Shown piece by piece: positions 9,601 to 17,414 of a stretch of 64,000 nt of DNA; positions within the stretch are counted from its first letter, which is position 1, and every line of letters starts with the position of its first letter. Location: NCBI RefSeq assembly GCF_012030425.1, contig NZ_JAAUVN010000004.1, forward strand, positions 62,001-126,000, read 5' to 3'. The DNA is from Sphingobacterium sp. B16(2022) (GTDB taxonomy: Bacteria; Bacteroidota; Bacteroidia; Sphingobacteriales; Sphingobacteriaceae). The notes under the pieces are model-generated. The model saw nothing but the letters and a program-made list of their open reading frames with translations. It was not told the DNA's origin and searched no databases. A program made the position numbers and the translations under genes.

Positions 9601-10438
9601 TTTGATCAGTAAAAAAATAGCCCAAACAAATCTTGGACAACAAAATGAACCTTTATTTTGGCAACGCAATGATGAGATTGGGGGTCTTATTAAAGAATAC
9701 AATTTAATGATATTAAAACTTGAGGACTATGCAAATAAAATAAAGGATAATGAAAGGGAGTCTACCTGGCGAGAAATGGCACAGCAAGTTGCTCATGAGA
9801 TCAAAAATCCACTGACACCAATGAAACTTGGGATCCAACAATTGACAAAATCTTATTATGATAACGATGCAAAATTTGAGGAGCGTTTTAAACGTATCAC
9901 CGCATCTTTTATTGAACAAATCAATAGTTTAACCCATATAGCTAAAGAATTCTCAGCCTTTGCAAAATTGCCAGATACTAAATATGAAAAGGTCAATTTG
10001 GTGGAAAAAATTAATAAATCAATTGCAGTATATAGTCAAAATCCGCATGCTCAGATTCAATTAATGAATCAAACAAATCAGGCTCCTATATTTGTAGAAG
10101 CTGACCGGGATCAATTATTAAGAACGTTTAATAACTTACTGAAAAATGCTATTGAAGCAGGTTTTGGAAAAAGGAAAATAAAAATTGATATCAGCATTTC
10201 AAATGGAGAACATGATACATACATTATTAAAATAAAGGATAACGGACTAGGTATTCCACAAGAAATGCGGGCAAAAATCTTTGAAATTAACTTTACGACT
10301 AAAAGCTCCGGAACGGGACTTGGGTTAGTTTTTGTTAAGAAAACAATTGAAGCCATGGGTGGAACTGTAAAATTCGATTCTATAGAGGATCAGGGAACGA
10401 CATTTCAAATTACTGTACCGAAATACAGAGGTTCATAG
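6695..10438 (+). CDS. Very large NtrY-like sensor histidine kinase
   Basis: 1247 residues from a GTG start that directly precedes the first membrane span (about residues 8-26). An extracytoplasmic region (27-205) is followed by about eight membrane spans (213-470), a second extracytoplasmic region (475-710), spans near 714-735 and 770-792, a third sensor region, and a span at 942-965. Next come HAMP, the H-box AHEIKNPLTPMKLG with His1034, the N-box LLKNAIEAG, DNGLGIP and the ATP lid GTGLGLVFVKK. The kinase end is complete. The combination HAMP plus HEIKNPLTPM resembles NtrY-family kinases. No response regulator is adjacent, so partner and signal are unknown. Confidence 0.88.
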   Translation: MPISSKIRILLILLTLSFIVTAITLQKSITSKDILNFETANLESKIHEKEEVIDELFADPIILKTFKNAEKYPEQSYHILEKYNKDEGIALFIFKNHELLLWSTNLFVPLTDAGLKNPVNYIATNDRSFVVKKKEIGNTTVLAYVMVKKYFNINNEYFTKAFSPLITKSTNIEIADYDDNVSIKNIYSKDKTYLFSIKLKSGQVQNIFSILQTLCWILAATCFITLIHNLAKLLVNKEKIIPGILLYLTALIVLRYLDLNSNWLNIHANLGIFNPKNYAYNYLFPNIWGLLITVFFIFLFILFLYNIKDSFSIEKYLKKKGSKIIFAVLSILSVYFFFTILYRTLGTLITHSTTTVVDFTKLVELNIFTWIDLFIMCVSLVTLILYIDLVISNIKKLQISDTVLINIHLSCLILFILIGTSLSENNGLVNILLALIILIRSFNSFLKKKFRLATHIIVIILLSTIFSIYHGHFFKMKKLENMKLFISNLEAEDDINAISLYTEIEKDILNDEQLKHLFKISLPNTSTQTISEYIEKKYLSGYLSRYEFLGFYYNNNKELAPYKNNKVDEYREKVIKNSLKISNNFYRLNSELGTHEYFSIINIQIDKQNTVSLYLNLKNRSFNYSLPYPDILVDSRLNKMEAQSFNNSSIALFKDGNLVTQYGKYNYPSHDNGYPKKLGEYINLDSRDDYFHIMYRPNNYTTFLVSYPKETPWEYLATASFLFLVIFIFFSISSSVRYGFKILKNKSFKIRSIKYHFLFLVNSIQYSSRIQTLFISSIVLAILISGIISFVSISMQLSYNNTLEREKTVTDISKRLESIVSTASTAEEKEERLIYYLKLLSESLSKDFSLYSKSGRLLFSSQPKIYDLNILSTFINPSAFRKLSLLKKSETIEEEVVGDFKYESSYATIRDENYATIAYLGIPNFNAQKDDNLNKNLLLNTLINIYSLIIIGFGFYAAFVANKITEPLNLISKKIAQTNLGQQNEPLFWQRNDEIGGLIKEYNLMILKLEDYANKIKDNERESTWREMAQQVAHEIKNPLTPMKLGIQQLTKSYYDNDAKFEERFKRITASFIEQINSLTHIAKEFSAFAKLPDTKYEKVNLVEKINKSIAVYSQNPHAQIQLMNQTNQAPIFVEADRDQLLRTFNNLLKNAIEAGFGKRKIKIDISISNGEHDTYIIKIKDNGLGIPQEMRAKIFEINFTTKSSGTGLGLVFVKKTIEAMGGTVKFDSIEDQGTTFQITVPKYRGS

Positions 10439-10494
10439 CAAAATATTCGTCATCATAGGGCGGAATTTAGATGACCAATATACGAAATGCGTGG

Positions 10495-10533
10495 AAAAAA
10501 ATAAGGAGTTCAAATTGAACTCCTTATTTTTTT
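10495..10533. terminator. Bidirectional terminator, perfect 19-bp inverted repeat
   Basis: Between the convergent kinase gene and the coiled-coil gene lies a perfect inverted repeat with A-run and T-run flanks (AAGGAGTTCAA / TTGAACTCCTT core, single central base). It can act as an intrinsic terminator on both strands. Confidence 0.85.
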
Positions 10534-10567
10534 ACCGTATGACTCGTAATAAATAACGTATATAGTA

Positions 10568-11494
10568 CTATTTCAATACAACCGTTGATCTTCCCATGAT
10601 AGCATTGTCGGCATACAAAAGAACAGTATAAGCTCCCTTAGTGAACTTCTTATCATCTTTCCAATATAATGAATATTCTTCACCATGATTGGTAAACTCT
10701 ATTGTGCTTTTAAAAGTATATTGAAGTTTTTCACTATGTGCATAAAAAGTATTGTCATCCTGATTGATAATAAGATTACCTTGCGGATCAATAATACGTA
10801 CAAAAATATCCTTTTTCCCCACTTTTGCAAGGGTATTATCTGCAATATTAAAATTTATACTTAATTTATCAACTCTCTTTGCCCTTTCCTCTACTTCAAC
10901 TTTATCGTTTCTTTTTTCCTGTAGTCCATAAACCGCAATATTAGAAACTTTGATAGCTGCAGCGACATTTACCTTTGAAGCTAAATTTGTATTTGAGCTT
11001 TCCAAATTACTAATCTTAGTGGAGGAAGCTGAGACTTCTTTTTGTAATAAGCTATTCTTCTCCGCTAGAATTTTATTTTCCTGAATAAGTCTATTAACAT
11101 CCAAACTAAAATATGCAACTTCACTTTTCAACGAAGTAATTGTCGACTGAGCATGATCAATATCACTCTGTGACAATTGTTTCTGTGCTAATTTAGTTCG
11201 TAAATCTATGATTTTTTTTCTTGCATTTTGTTCTTTCTCGATTAAAGGAGGAGATAATTGAATATTTTCAATTTTCATTTTATCGAGCTCTGCTTCAATA
11301 CGATCGATCTCCACTTCAAGGTTCTCTTTTTCAACCGTTAGTGCATAGACCTTCTCTCCTGAAGACTTAAATTTAACATAAAAATAAACATTTGTGACAA
11401 CAAGCGCCGCGATTGCTATGATAAAAAAATAAACTTTTGATGTATTTTTCTTAATCTCTTCCTGCTTATTACCTTTTACTAATTCAGTTTCCAT
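10568..11494 (-). CDS. Membrane-anchored coiled-coil protein with C-terminal beta domain, unknown function
   Basis: 308 residues. A short Lys/Glu-rich cytoplasmic N-terminus is followed by one membrane span (about residues 22-42). A long heptad-rich coiled coil comes next (about 50-175, with repeated Leu/Ile and Glu/Lys). The C-terminal domain of about 110 residues is beta-rich (segments KKDIFVRIIDPQGNLI, YTFKSTIEFT, EEYSLYWKDD, GAYTVLLYAD) and looks like an immunoglobulin-type sandwich. No catalytic motif is seen. The topology suggests an envelope scaffold or tether. I do not recognise a named family; PilO-like and KfrA-like coiled-coil proteins are loose comparisons only. Confidence 0.7.
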   Translation of the reverse strand: METELVKGNKQEEIKKNTSKVYFFIIAIAALVVTNVYFYVKFKSSGEKVYALTVEKENLEVEIDRIEAELDKMKIENIQLSPPLIEKEQNARKKIIDLRTKLAQKQLSQSDIDHAQSTITSLKSEVAYFSLDVNRLIQENKILAEKNSLLQKEVSASSTKISNLESSNTNLASKVNVAAAIKVSNIAVYGLQEKRNDKVEVEERAKRVDKLSINFNIADNTLAKVGKKDIFVRIIDPQGNLIINQDDNTFYAHSEKLQYTFKSTIEFTNHGEEYSLYWKDDKKFTKGAYTVLLYADNAIMGRSTVVLK

Positions 11495-11657
11495 TACCCT
11501 TGAATTCCATTTATATTTGACTTATTAAGTCATAGTAGATACATGTGTACAACAAATATTATTCCAAATTTAAATTTTAACAATATTAAAAAAATAATAT
11601 CTTAAGTCTTAAGGACTGCTTTTGAACATTTCAAGGTTAAAGCGTCTCAAAGCTTAA

Positions 11658-12143
11658 TTAGGACTGTTTTTTCACAATCATTAAATTACTCATAATCACT
11701 TCCTTAATAAGGTTATCAAAATGAATCTCTGTTTCGAAATGACCAATATATTGCTGTACTAAATGTTTTTCTATTGTTCGATTCACATCAATTGAAACAG
11801 AGGATCGATCTTCAATTTTAACGACAGTTTGTCCAAATTTTATATATTCTTTGTCTATCTTCAACAGGTCCAATCGTTCCTCATCAATATCAATAATTAC
11901 ACCCTTCTCTAATTCTCCTCTTCCACAGAATTCTATTTCTACCCCCAATTCGGCAAAGCTCATTCTTATCAAATCACGTATGGTAATATCTTTGGCTATA
12001 TATTCCTCCCCAAAATTAAATTGAGATTTTTCCATCCAATATAAATGAGCAGATAAGTCCTTGATATATATTCTATTTTCTAGACCAAGAGCGATAAGAA
12101 CCACCTCCCTTATAATTTTTTGTACAATATTTTTTTCGATCAA
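11658..12143 (-). CDS. Orphan C-terminal half of GDP-mannose 4,6-dehydratase (no Rossmann domain)
   Basis: 161 residues aligning with about the last 165 residues of Gmd. IVQKIIREVVLIALGLENRI matches the Gmd segment VTRKITRAIA..GLE..LYLG. EEYIAKDITIRDLIRMSFAE plus LGVEIEFCGRGELEKGVII matches Gmd DFVIATG..SVRQFVEMA..LGI.L.F.G.GVEEKGIVV. GQTVVKI and the end HFDNLIKEVIMSNLMIVKK match the Gmd C-terminal helix. The NAD-binding GxxGxxG domain and the catalytic Tyr-Lys half are absent, the RDWGHAKDYV segment is rewritten with a deletion of about 12 residues, and the YFRP motif is lost. The reading frame is open but begins at TTG with no ATG. It cannot be a dehydratase; it may be a binding remnant or a repurposed domain. 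Confidence 0.6.
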   Translation of the reverse strand: MIEKNIVQKIIREVVLIALGLENRIYIKDLSAHLYWMEKSQFNFGEEYIAKDITIRDLIRMSFAELGVEIEFCGRGELEKGVIIDIDEERLDLLKIDKEYIKFGQTVVKIEDRSSVSIDVNRTIEKHLVQQYIGHFETEIHFDNLIKEVIMSNLMIVKKQS

Positions 12144-12195
12144 AGTACTGTTTCTAAAATTAGAAAATTTGTTAAATAAAAAATTTTAAACAAGT

Positions 12196-12219
12196 AAAGC
12201 TATAGTTTCCTATAGCTTT
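12196..12219 (-). terminator. Hairpin after the lipoprotein gene
   Basis: A perfect 10-bp stem AAAGCTATAG / CTATAGCTTT has a GAAA tetraloop on the minus strand. A T-rich stretch follows only after several bases, so it may be a weak terminator. It lies between the lipoprotein stop and the Gmd-like gene. Confidence 0.55.
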
Positions 12220-12241
12220 ATCTATCTTCAAAAAGGATATC

Positions 12242-12799
12242 TTAATTTACTCTTGAAAAAGTGAATACTAAATATGCTTCGCCATTTGTAATGGTTACCG
12301 GCATACGCATAACTAATTTACTAGCGTCTGAGTATGATAAATCTAAACGGTAGCCTGTAGTAACATTTTTAGCTTTATCGCCCGCATAAATCTTTTTAAA
12401 CTGAAACTGTGGTTGTCCGTTATTCTTTCCTGGATTGAATATAGACCATATAATATCTCTGGAAGCACCAGGGGCACATAATTTACCGTCTGCTGAAAAT
12501 GAGATGTTTCCTTTACCATTACCAGGCAATGTCCAAGTACTTCCGATAAAGCATTCAGCAGGTGCTTCTTCAAATACACTTTTAATGGTATAAGATGCGG
12601 GTAAATTCTCGCGATCAATAGTGTTTAAAACCCAAGTTCCTTTTACAGCTCCTTTCCAGTCAGAGGCACTAGGCCCTGTAGACATCGCAGTAGATGAAGA
12701 ACTAGATGCTGTTCCTTTTGGTTGCATGCTACAAGCCGAAAAAAGAAACAAACTCAACATGAGAGTTGTGATAGATAAAAGAACTCGATTCATATTCAT
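12242..12799 (-). CDS. Lipocalin-like lipoprotein, unknown function
   Basis: 185 residues. A type II signal peptide ends FSAC (Cys23), followed by a Ser/Thr-rich linker to about residue 45. The mature domain starts WKGAVKGTWVLNTIDRENLP, resembling the opening strand of lipocalin-like domains in Bacteroidota lipoproteins. It continues through predicted beta strands to KLVMRMPVTI and YLVFTFSRVN. The function is not known; lipid or ligand binding is only a fold-based suggestion. It is transcribed divergently from the small membrane protein at 12850. Confidence 0.72.
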   Translation of the reverse strand: MNMNRVLLSITTLMLSLFLFSACSMQPKGTASSSSSTAMSTGPSASDWKGAVKGTWVLNTIDRENLPASYTIKSVFEEAPAECFIGSTWTLPGNGKGNISFSADGKLCAPGASRDIIWSIFNPGKNNGQPQFQFKKIYAGDKAKNVTTGYRLDLSYSDASKLVMRMPVTITNGEAYLVFTFSRVN

Positions 12800-12849
12800 T
12801 AATTTTATAGTTACTTATTGTATTTTTGCTGTAAATATAACAACAAATC

Positions 12850-13182
12850 ATGATTGAGACATCCAAAAATCATACCATTAGTAAGATTGTAGCAAAATCA
12901 CTATTGCGTCTTTTCGTTTTACTTTTAGCACTAGCTTCTGTTCCTATACTATCGAATAAGGGAACCCAGTCTAATTTAGATGCTAAACACGTTGCATTTC
13001 CAAATGAAATGGCAGTAGTTGCTCCTGCATTGCTCTTTATCATTTTTGTAGTTTTACTGATTGTCATGTTAAAAAACAAATATTTAAGAGTCGATATTAA
13101 TTGGCAATTCTCATTATGCACGATTTTCCTATTGATCTACTTAATTCTATTATACTCCCGTATATATCCCCTAATAGCATAA
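12850..13182 (+). CDS. Small three-span membrane protein, unknown function
   Basis: 110 residues with three hydrophobic spans (about 17-33, 54-76 and 86-107) separated by short polar loops. The layout is similar to DUF4293-type proteins of Bacteroidota, but I cannot confirm the family. The ATG at 12850 is 50 bases from the divergent lipoprotein start. It precedes the flippase-like gene with an 82-base gap, so the two may be co-transcribed. Confidence 0.6.
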   Translation: MIETSKNHTISKIVAKSLLRLFVLLLALASVPILSNKGTQSNLDAKHVAFPNEMAVVAPALLFIIFVVLLIVMLKNKYLRVDINWQFSLCTIFLLIYLILLYSRIYPLIA

Positions 13183-13264
13183 TCCAAATAAATACAATAT
13201 CATTAATCAAATTAATATCTTTGAGAATTAATGAATAAAGTCAAAACATAGACTTAAATATCTA

Positions 13265-14176
13265 ATGAATAAAAAACTAATTTGGAAAATTGTTAAGAAT
13301 ATACTGAAAGTAGTTGTTACTGTTGCTGCTCTTTATTGGGTATTTAGTAAGGTTTCTATCCAAGATCTAAAAGATGCTCTATTAAAATCAAATCCGCTGT
13401 TCCTTTTATTCGCATTTTTAGCATATGCCATCTCAATACTAATATCATCATCTCGCTTACTTAGCTTCTTAACTGCAATCGGACTTCATGTTTCTGAGAG
13501 ATATAATTTTAAACTTTATCAACTTGGCTTGTTTTATAATCTTTTCTTGCCTGGAGGTGTTGGAGGTGATGGATATAAAATATATTTTCTTCGAAAAAAG
13601 TATAGTATTAAAGGTCGAAAGTTACTTGGAGCATTATTCTTTGACCGATTAAGTGGTCTGTGGGCGTTATGTTTAATAATTGCGGCATTAATCATTTTTA
13701 TGCCTCAACTTGGAATTCCTAATTACTTAACAATTTTAGGATTTATCTTGGGTACAACGCTTTATTATTTTTTGGTAGGCAAATTTTTCAATGATTTTAA
13801 GGCAAATTTCATCAAAACACATCTAAAAGCAATAGGTGTACAGTCAATGCAAGTAATTGCTGCTATTATGATATTATACGCCCTAGGCTTTGATGGAAAA
13901 TTTTCTCCTTATCTCTTTCTCTTTCTCGCTTCTTCATTAGTGGCAATAATTCCATTTTCCGTTGGAGGATTGGGTATGCGAGAGCTAGTTTATATGTGGG
14001 GAGCTAATTTTTTTCACCTTGATTCACATTTAGCTGTCTTGATTAGTCTACTATTTTATATTATATCGGCATTCATGGCCTTTACTGGTTCGTACTACAT
14101 ATTTCATCCCTCTGCTTTAGGGACCGAAAAATTACCATCTGTTAAAGAAATAGAAGAATCTCAGACGGAAGATTAA
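13265..14176 (+). CDS. Flippase-like integral membrane protein (UPF0104 / LPG_synthase_TM family)
   Basis: 303 residues with about seven to eight membrane spans. It shows the family segments YQLGLFYNLFLPGGVGGDGY (residues 84-103) and FSVGGLGMRELVY (about 234-246). These are characteristic of the MprF-flippase-like UPF0104 family, which moves lipids or polyprenyl-linked material or supports glycolipid synthesis. It is followed after 10 bases by the SDR gene, so the two are probably co-transcribed. A second family member lies at 22112-23089. Confidence 0.85.
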   Translation: MNKKLIWKIVKNILKVVVTVAALYWVFSKVSIQDLKDALLKSNPLFLLFAFLAYAISILISSSRLLSFLTAIGLHVSERYNFKLYQLGLFYNLFLPGGVGGDGYKIYFLRKKYSIKGRKLLGALFFDRLSGLWALCLIIAALIIFMPQLGIPNYLTILGFILGTTLYYFLVGKFFNDFKANFIKTHLKAIGVQSMQVIAAIMILYALGFDGKFSPYLFLFLASSLVAIIPFSVGGLGMRELVYMWGANFFHLDSHLAVLISLLFYIISAFMAFTGSYYIFHPSALGTEKLPSVKEIEESQTED

Positions 14177-14186
14177 ATAAATAAAC

Positions 14187-14894
14187 ATGGCAAATATTAT
14201 AATAACAGGAGCAAGCAGTGGAATTGGGTTTGAAGCTGTATTGGATCTCACGGCAAAAAAAGAAAATAATGTTATCGCACTTGCTCGATCTGCAGATAAA
14301 CTAAAGCGCCTTCACGAAATTGCTAAGGATTTGAATTTCGACGGGGGTAATTTATATCCAGCTCAGTTTGATATTGTTTATGATGATTATCAAACCTTAT
14401 TACCATTTATCAAATCAAAATTTGAACAGGTAGATATCCTGATCAATAATGCAGGGGTGCTTATCAATAAACCTTTTATGGATAGTTCATTGGAAGAAAT
14501 TGCATCGATGTTTCAAACCAATGTATTGGCACATGCTAATATGATTCAACATATCGTCCCTTTAATGCCCGAAGGATCTCATATTCTCAATATAGGAAGT
14601 ATGGGCGGTTTTCAAGGCTCTTCCAAGTTTAGTGGCTTAGCGGCTTATTCTTCTAGTAAAGCAGCGTTGGCAGTATTAACAGAGTGCTTGGCTGAAGAAT
14701 TTAAGGGTAAAGGTATCCGCGTAAATTGTCTTGCTCTTGGATCTGCACAAACTGAAATGTTTGAAGCAGCTTTTCCAGGAATAGAAGCTGGTAAACTCGC
14801 TTTTGAGATGGGAAGATATATTGCAGAATTTGCCCAAAATGGACATCAATATTATAATGGTAAAATTCTACCTGTAGCATTAACAACTCCTTAA
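14187..14894 (+). CDS. Short-chain dehydrogenase/reductase (SDR)
   Basis: 235 residues, classical SDR fold. The NAD(P)-binding motif GASSGIG lies at residues 8-14, NNAG at 87-90, and the catalytic Ser138 (NIGSMGG), Tyr154 and Lys158 (YSSSK) are all present. It is a cytoplasmic oxidoreductase of unknown substrate. Its position 10 bases after a flippase-like gene suggests a linked envelope or lipid function, but this is not demonstrated. A terminator shared with the convergent GH2 gene follows. Confidence 0.88.
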   Translation: MANIIITGASSGIGFEAVLDLTAKKENNVIALARSADKLKRLHEIAKDLNFDGGNLYPAQFDIVYDDYQTLLPFIKSKFEQVDILINNAGVLINKPFMDSSLEEIASMFQTNVLAHANMIQHIVPLMPEGSHILNIGSMGGFQGSSKFSGLAAYSSSKAALAVLTECLAEEFKGKGIRVNCLALGSAQTEMFEAAFPGIEAGKLAFEMGRYIAEFAQNGHQYYNGKILPVALTTP

Positions 14895-14916
14895 TAAAAA
14901 AGTCTCAAAAGTAGCG

Positions 14917-14949
14917 TGCCCCCAGAAAGTGTTAAACTTTTCGGGGGCA
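14917..14949. terminator. Bidirectional terminator between SDR and GH2 genes
   Basis: The stem TGCCCCC / GGGGGCA, with inner GAAAGT / ACTTTTC pairing and a short loop, lies between two convergent stop codons. T-richness is modest. Confidence 0.7.
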
Positions 14950-14967
14950 TTGCACAAAGATGCTTTT

Positions 14968-17175
14968 TTATAAACCAATATGTTCATTTTTATTGGATTT
15001 CGGTCCATCTTTACTGATTGCCTTTGGGTTATCTTTCAAGTAATGCCAAGTAATCTTATCTTCAAATTGTTGACCTTTACTTGATGCTTTTACCTGGATA
15101 ATATTATCTCCTTCTTTCAATTTAACATTTTGAAAAATATAATGGACATCAGTTTCTCCGATAACAAAGTTCTTTTCCTCAACACCATTGACCAACAAAG
15201 TAGGTGTTCCTAAATTAGAATAAACTGTCACCGGAGTAATCTCGTTTACTCTCTCAATAACACGTCTTTGTGTCAGATATAATACAGGTTCTTTACTCCA
15301 GTTAGCTTTATACCAATAAAAAGGATCTTTCTTGAGTTTTCTATCAAACGTAACCAATCCTTTGTAATTCCTTGGTTCAACATTGAGTGCTGTAATCGGA
15401 GTAGCAAAGTCAAATGTATTCCAAAGATAAGAGGCCAAAAAGATCGGATGTCTTTTTATCGTTCCCCAATGTATTTCATGGAACTTTGTTGAAAATTCTT
15501 CAGGAAAAAATGCTGGATTCACCCATTGATTACCTACATCTCCAACAACCTCTTGTTGATGACTAGGATTAGCCTCGGCTCCATACTCTGAAAAAATAAT
15601 TTTATAATCTTTAAAATCTTTTGAGATTTGATCTGCCCACTTATCAACATCACGAATAACGCCATTATACCATCCGAAATAATGATTGATTCCCTGTATA
15701 TCTGCATTATTATTTACAGCATGGTTGATGACATTATAGCCGCTCACTTGCACCGTATAGCGATATGGATCTTCGGTCTTAGCTAAATCATTTAATTTTG
15801 TCGTTAACTCGATTGTGTACGCATTAGGCGTATAAACCTCATTATGGAGACCCCATGTATAAATAGAAGGATGATTATAGTTTTGTCTTATAAGTTCTGT
15901 CAATTGCTGTTTTGCATTTGCTTCCTCTAAGGTCGTTACACGATTAACAAATGGGATTTCTGCCCAAACAATAAATCCAATACTATCGCATTTTTCATAG
16001 AAGTATGCAGATTGTTGATAATGAGCTAATCGAATCGTAGTTGCTCCAATTTCCTTGATGATAGCCAAATCTTCATCATGATCAGCATTTGATAAAGCGG
16101 AGCCCTTTCCCCATCGATCCTGATGTCTTGTTACTCCATACATTGGATACTTAATATCATTCAAAAAGAATCCCTCTCCTGTTCTTAATTCAAATTTTCG
16201 TAAACCTAGAGGCTGAATCACTTCATCTAGTACAGTATTTCCATCAACAAGCTGTGTAACTACTTTATATAGATATGGGTCCTCCAGACCTTGCCATAAA
16301 TGTGGATTTGTTAAATTAAAGTCTTGCATTACTTCTTGTCTACCCTGCGGAAGTAAACGATATTTTTTTATATTCTTGGCTTTCACAGCGCCGTTTTGTT
16401 CAAAAATCGTTGACACCACCTGTAAATCTCTTGCGTCATGATTTTTATTTTCAAGTTTCACTTTTAAATTTATTGATGCACTTTTTTTATTAACGTCCTT
16501 TTGACTTATATATACTCCTGAAGAAGCATAATCGGATACTGCAATATTAATCTTATCCGTCACAATAAGTTCAACCGGACGATAAATACCACCATACATA
16601 GGGAATAGCGTATGATTGACTGGTATTACTTGTGGAGTTGCTTCATTGTTAACTTTTACAAGAATCTCATTTTCAACTCCAAATTTCAACATATTAGTCA
16701 ATTCCAACACGAATGCCGAATAGCCCCCTTGATGTCTTCCCACAATCTGATAATTACCATTTATAGCTGACGCATCATAAACTACATTTCCCTTTTCCTT
16801 CTTCGCAGGCAACGGTGAATTATTAATGTAAACTTCTGTGTTTGTATTTACACCTTCAAATTTTACAAAAATGCGCTTACCATTCCAAGAAGATTCGGGA
16901 ATAAAAGTTTTACGATAATAGGCATCTCCTACATAAAATTTTTCATTAGATGTAAATCGATCATTACGTACTTGCATATCTTTTGAGTTCCATGTATGGG
17001 GAACAGCTATAGATTGCCATGTTCCAGAAAAAACATTCCCATACTGTAAGAGATCTGTAGTAAAGGGGCCCTTTTTGAAAGCCCAATCTTGATTGAAAGA
17101 AATAACTTCTCTAGAAAAGGAAACTGAGGTTAAAATTGTTAAGAAAAATAAGGTGACGATTGCCTTGAAATTCAT
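14968..17175 (-). CDS. Glycoside hydrolase family 2, secreted beta-galactosidase-like
   Basis: 735 residues from the ATG at 17175. I chose it because it begins the signal peptide MNFKAIVTLFFLTILTSVSF; an ATG at 17220 would add 15 residues with no signal character. The order is sugar-binding jelly-roll (about 25-210), Ig-like domain (220-330) and TIM barrel (330-650). The acid/base Glu446 is in WGLHNEVY and the nucleophile Glu530 in SEYGAEANP. A C-terminal beta domain holds a short DUF4982-like segment (LVNGVEEKNF). It hydrolyses a beta-galactoside or related beta-glycoside in the periplasm; the exact sugar is uncertain. No SusCD pair is adjacent. Confidence 0.88.
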   Translation of the reverse strand: MNFKAIVTLFFLTILTSVSFSREVISFNQDWAFKKGPFTTDLLQYGNVFSGTWQSIAVPHTWNSKDMQVRNDRFTSNEKFYVGDAYYRKTFIPESSWNGKRIFVKFEGVNTNTEVYINNSPLPAKKEKGNVVYDASAINGNYQIVGRHQGGYSAFVLELTNMLKFGVENEILVKVNNEATPQVIPVNHTLFPMYGGIYRPVELIVTDKINIAVSDYASSGVYISQKDVNKKSASINLKVKLENKNHDARDLQVVSTIFEQNGAVKAKNIKKYRLLPQGRQEVMQDFNLTNPHLWQGLEDPYLYKVVTQLVDGNTVLDEVIQPLGLRKFELRTGEGFFLNDIKYPMYGVTRHQDRWGKGSALSNADHDEDLAIIKEIGATTIRLAHYQQSAYFYEKCDSIGFIVWAEIPFVNRVTTLEEANAKQQLTELIRQNYNHPSIYTWGLHNEVYTPNAYTIELTTKLNDLAKTEDPYRYTVQVSGYNVINHAVNNNADIQGINHYFGWYNGVIRDVDKWADQISKDFKDYKIIFSEYGAEANPSHQQEVVGDVGNQWVNPAFFPEEFSTKFHEIHWGTIKRHPIFLASYLWNTFDFATPITALNVEPRNYKGLVTFDRKLKKDPFYWYKANWSKEPVLYLTQRRVIERVNEITPVTVYSNLGTPTLLVNGVEEKNFVIGETDVHYIFQNVKLKEGDNIIQVKASSKGQQFEDKITWHYLKDNPKAISKDGPKSNKNEHIGL

Positions 17176-17237
17176 AATAATAAAATAAAGGTTTTGTTCA
17201 ATAGTATCCATCATAAACACGATGATGGAGTGTAAAA

Positions 17238-17266
17238 CAAAGATATAAACCTAATTGTATTACAAA
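17238..17266 (-). promoter_or_regulatory. Putative promoter of the GH2 gene (TTTG-N17-TATCTTTG)
   Basis: On the minus strand TTTG is followed by 17 bases and TATCTTTG, matching the Bacteroidota -33/-7 pattern. The predicted start site lies near 17231, upstream of both candidate ATGs. Confidence 0.6.
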
Positions 17267-17414
17267 GAAGAATTGACTTTACTAGAAAACTACATAGAAG
17301 TTAATATTGAGCAAAAAAATGCTGTAGCATCACAGAAAACCAATTTACAACGTTATCGTACTTTTACTAAAATAGAGATGATGTCACTTAAATAATACTA
17401 ACTACAGGTTACTA

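Noticed and set aside
12343-12618. Alternative-frame 91-residue open frame inside the lipoprotein gene
   Set aside because: Same-strand shadow of the lipoprotein; composition and frame are not coding-like.
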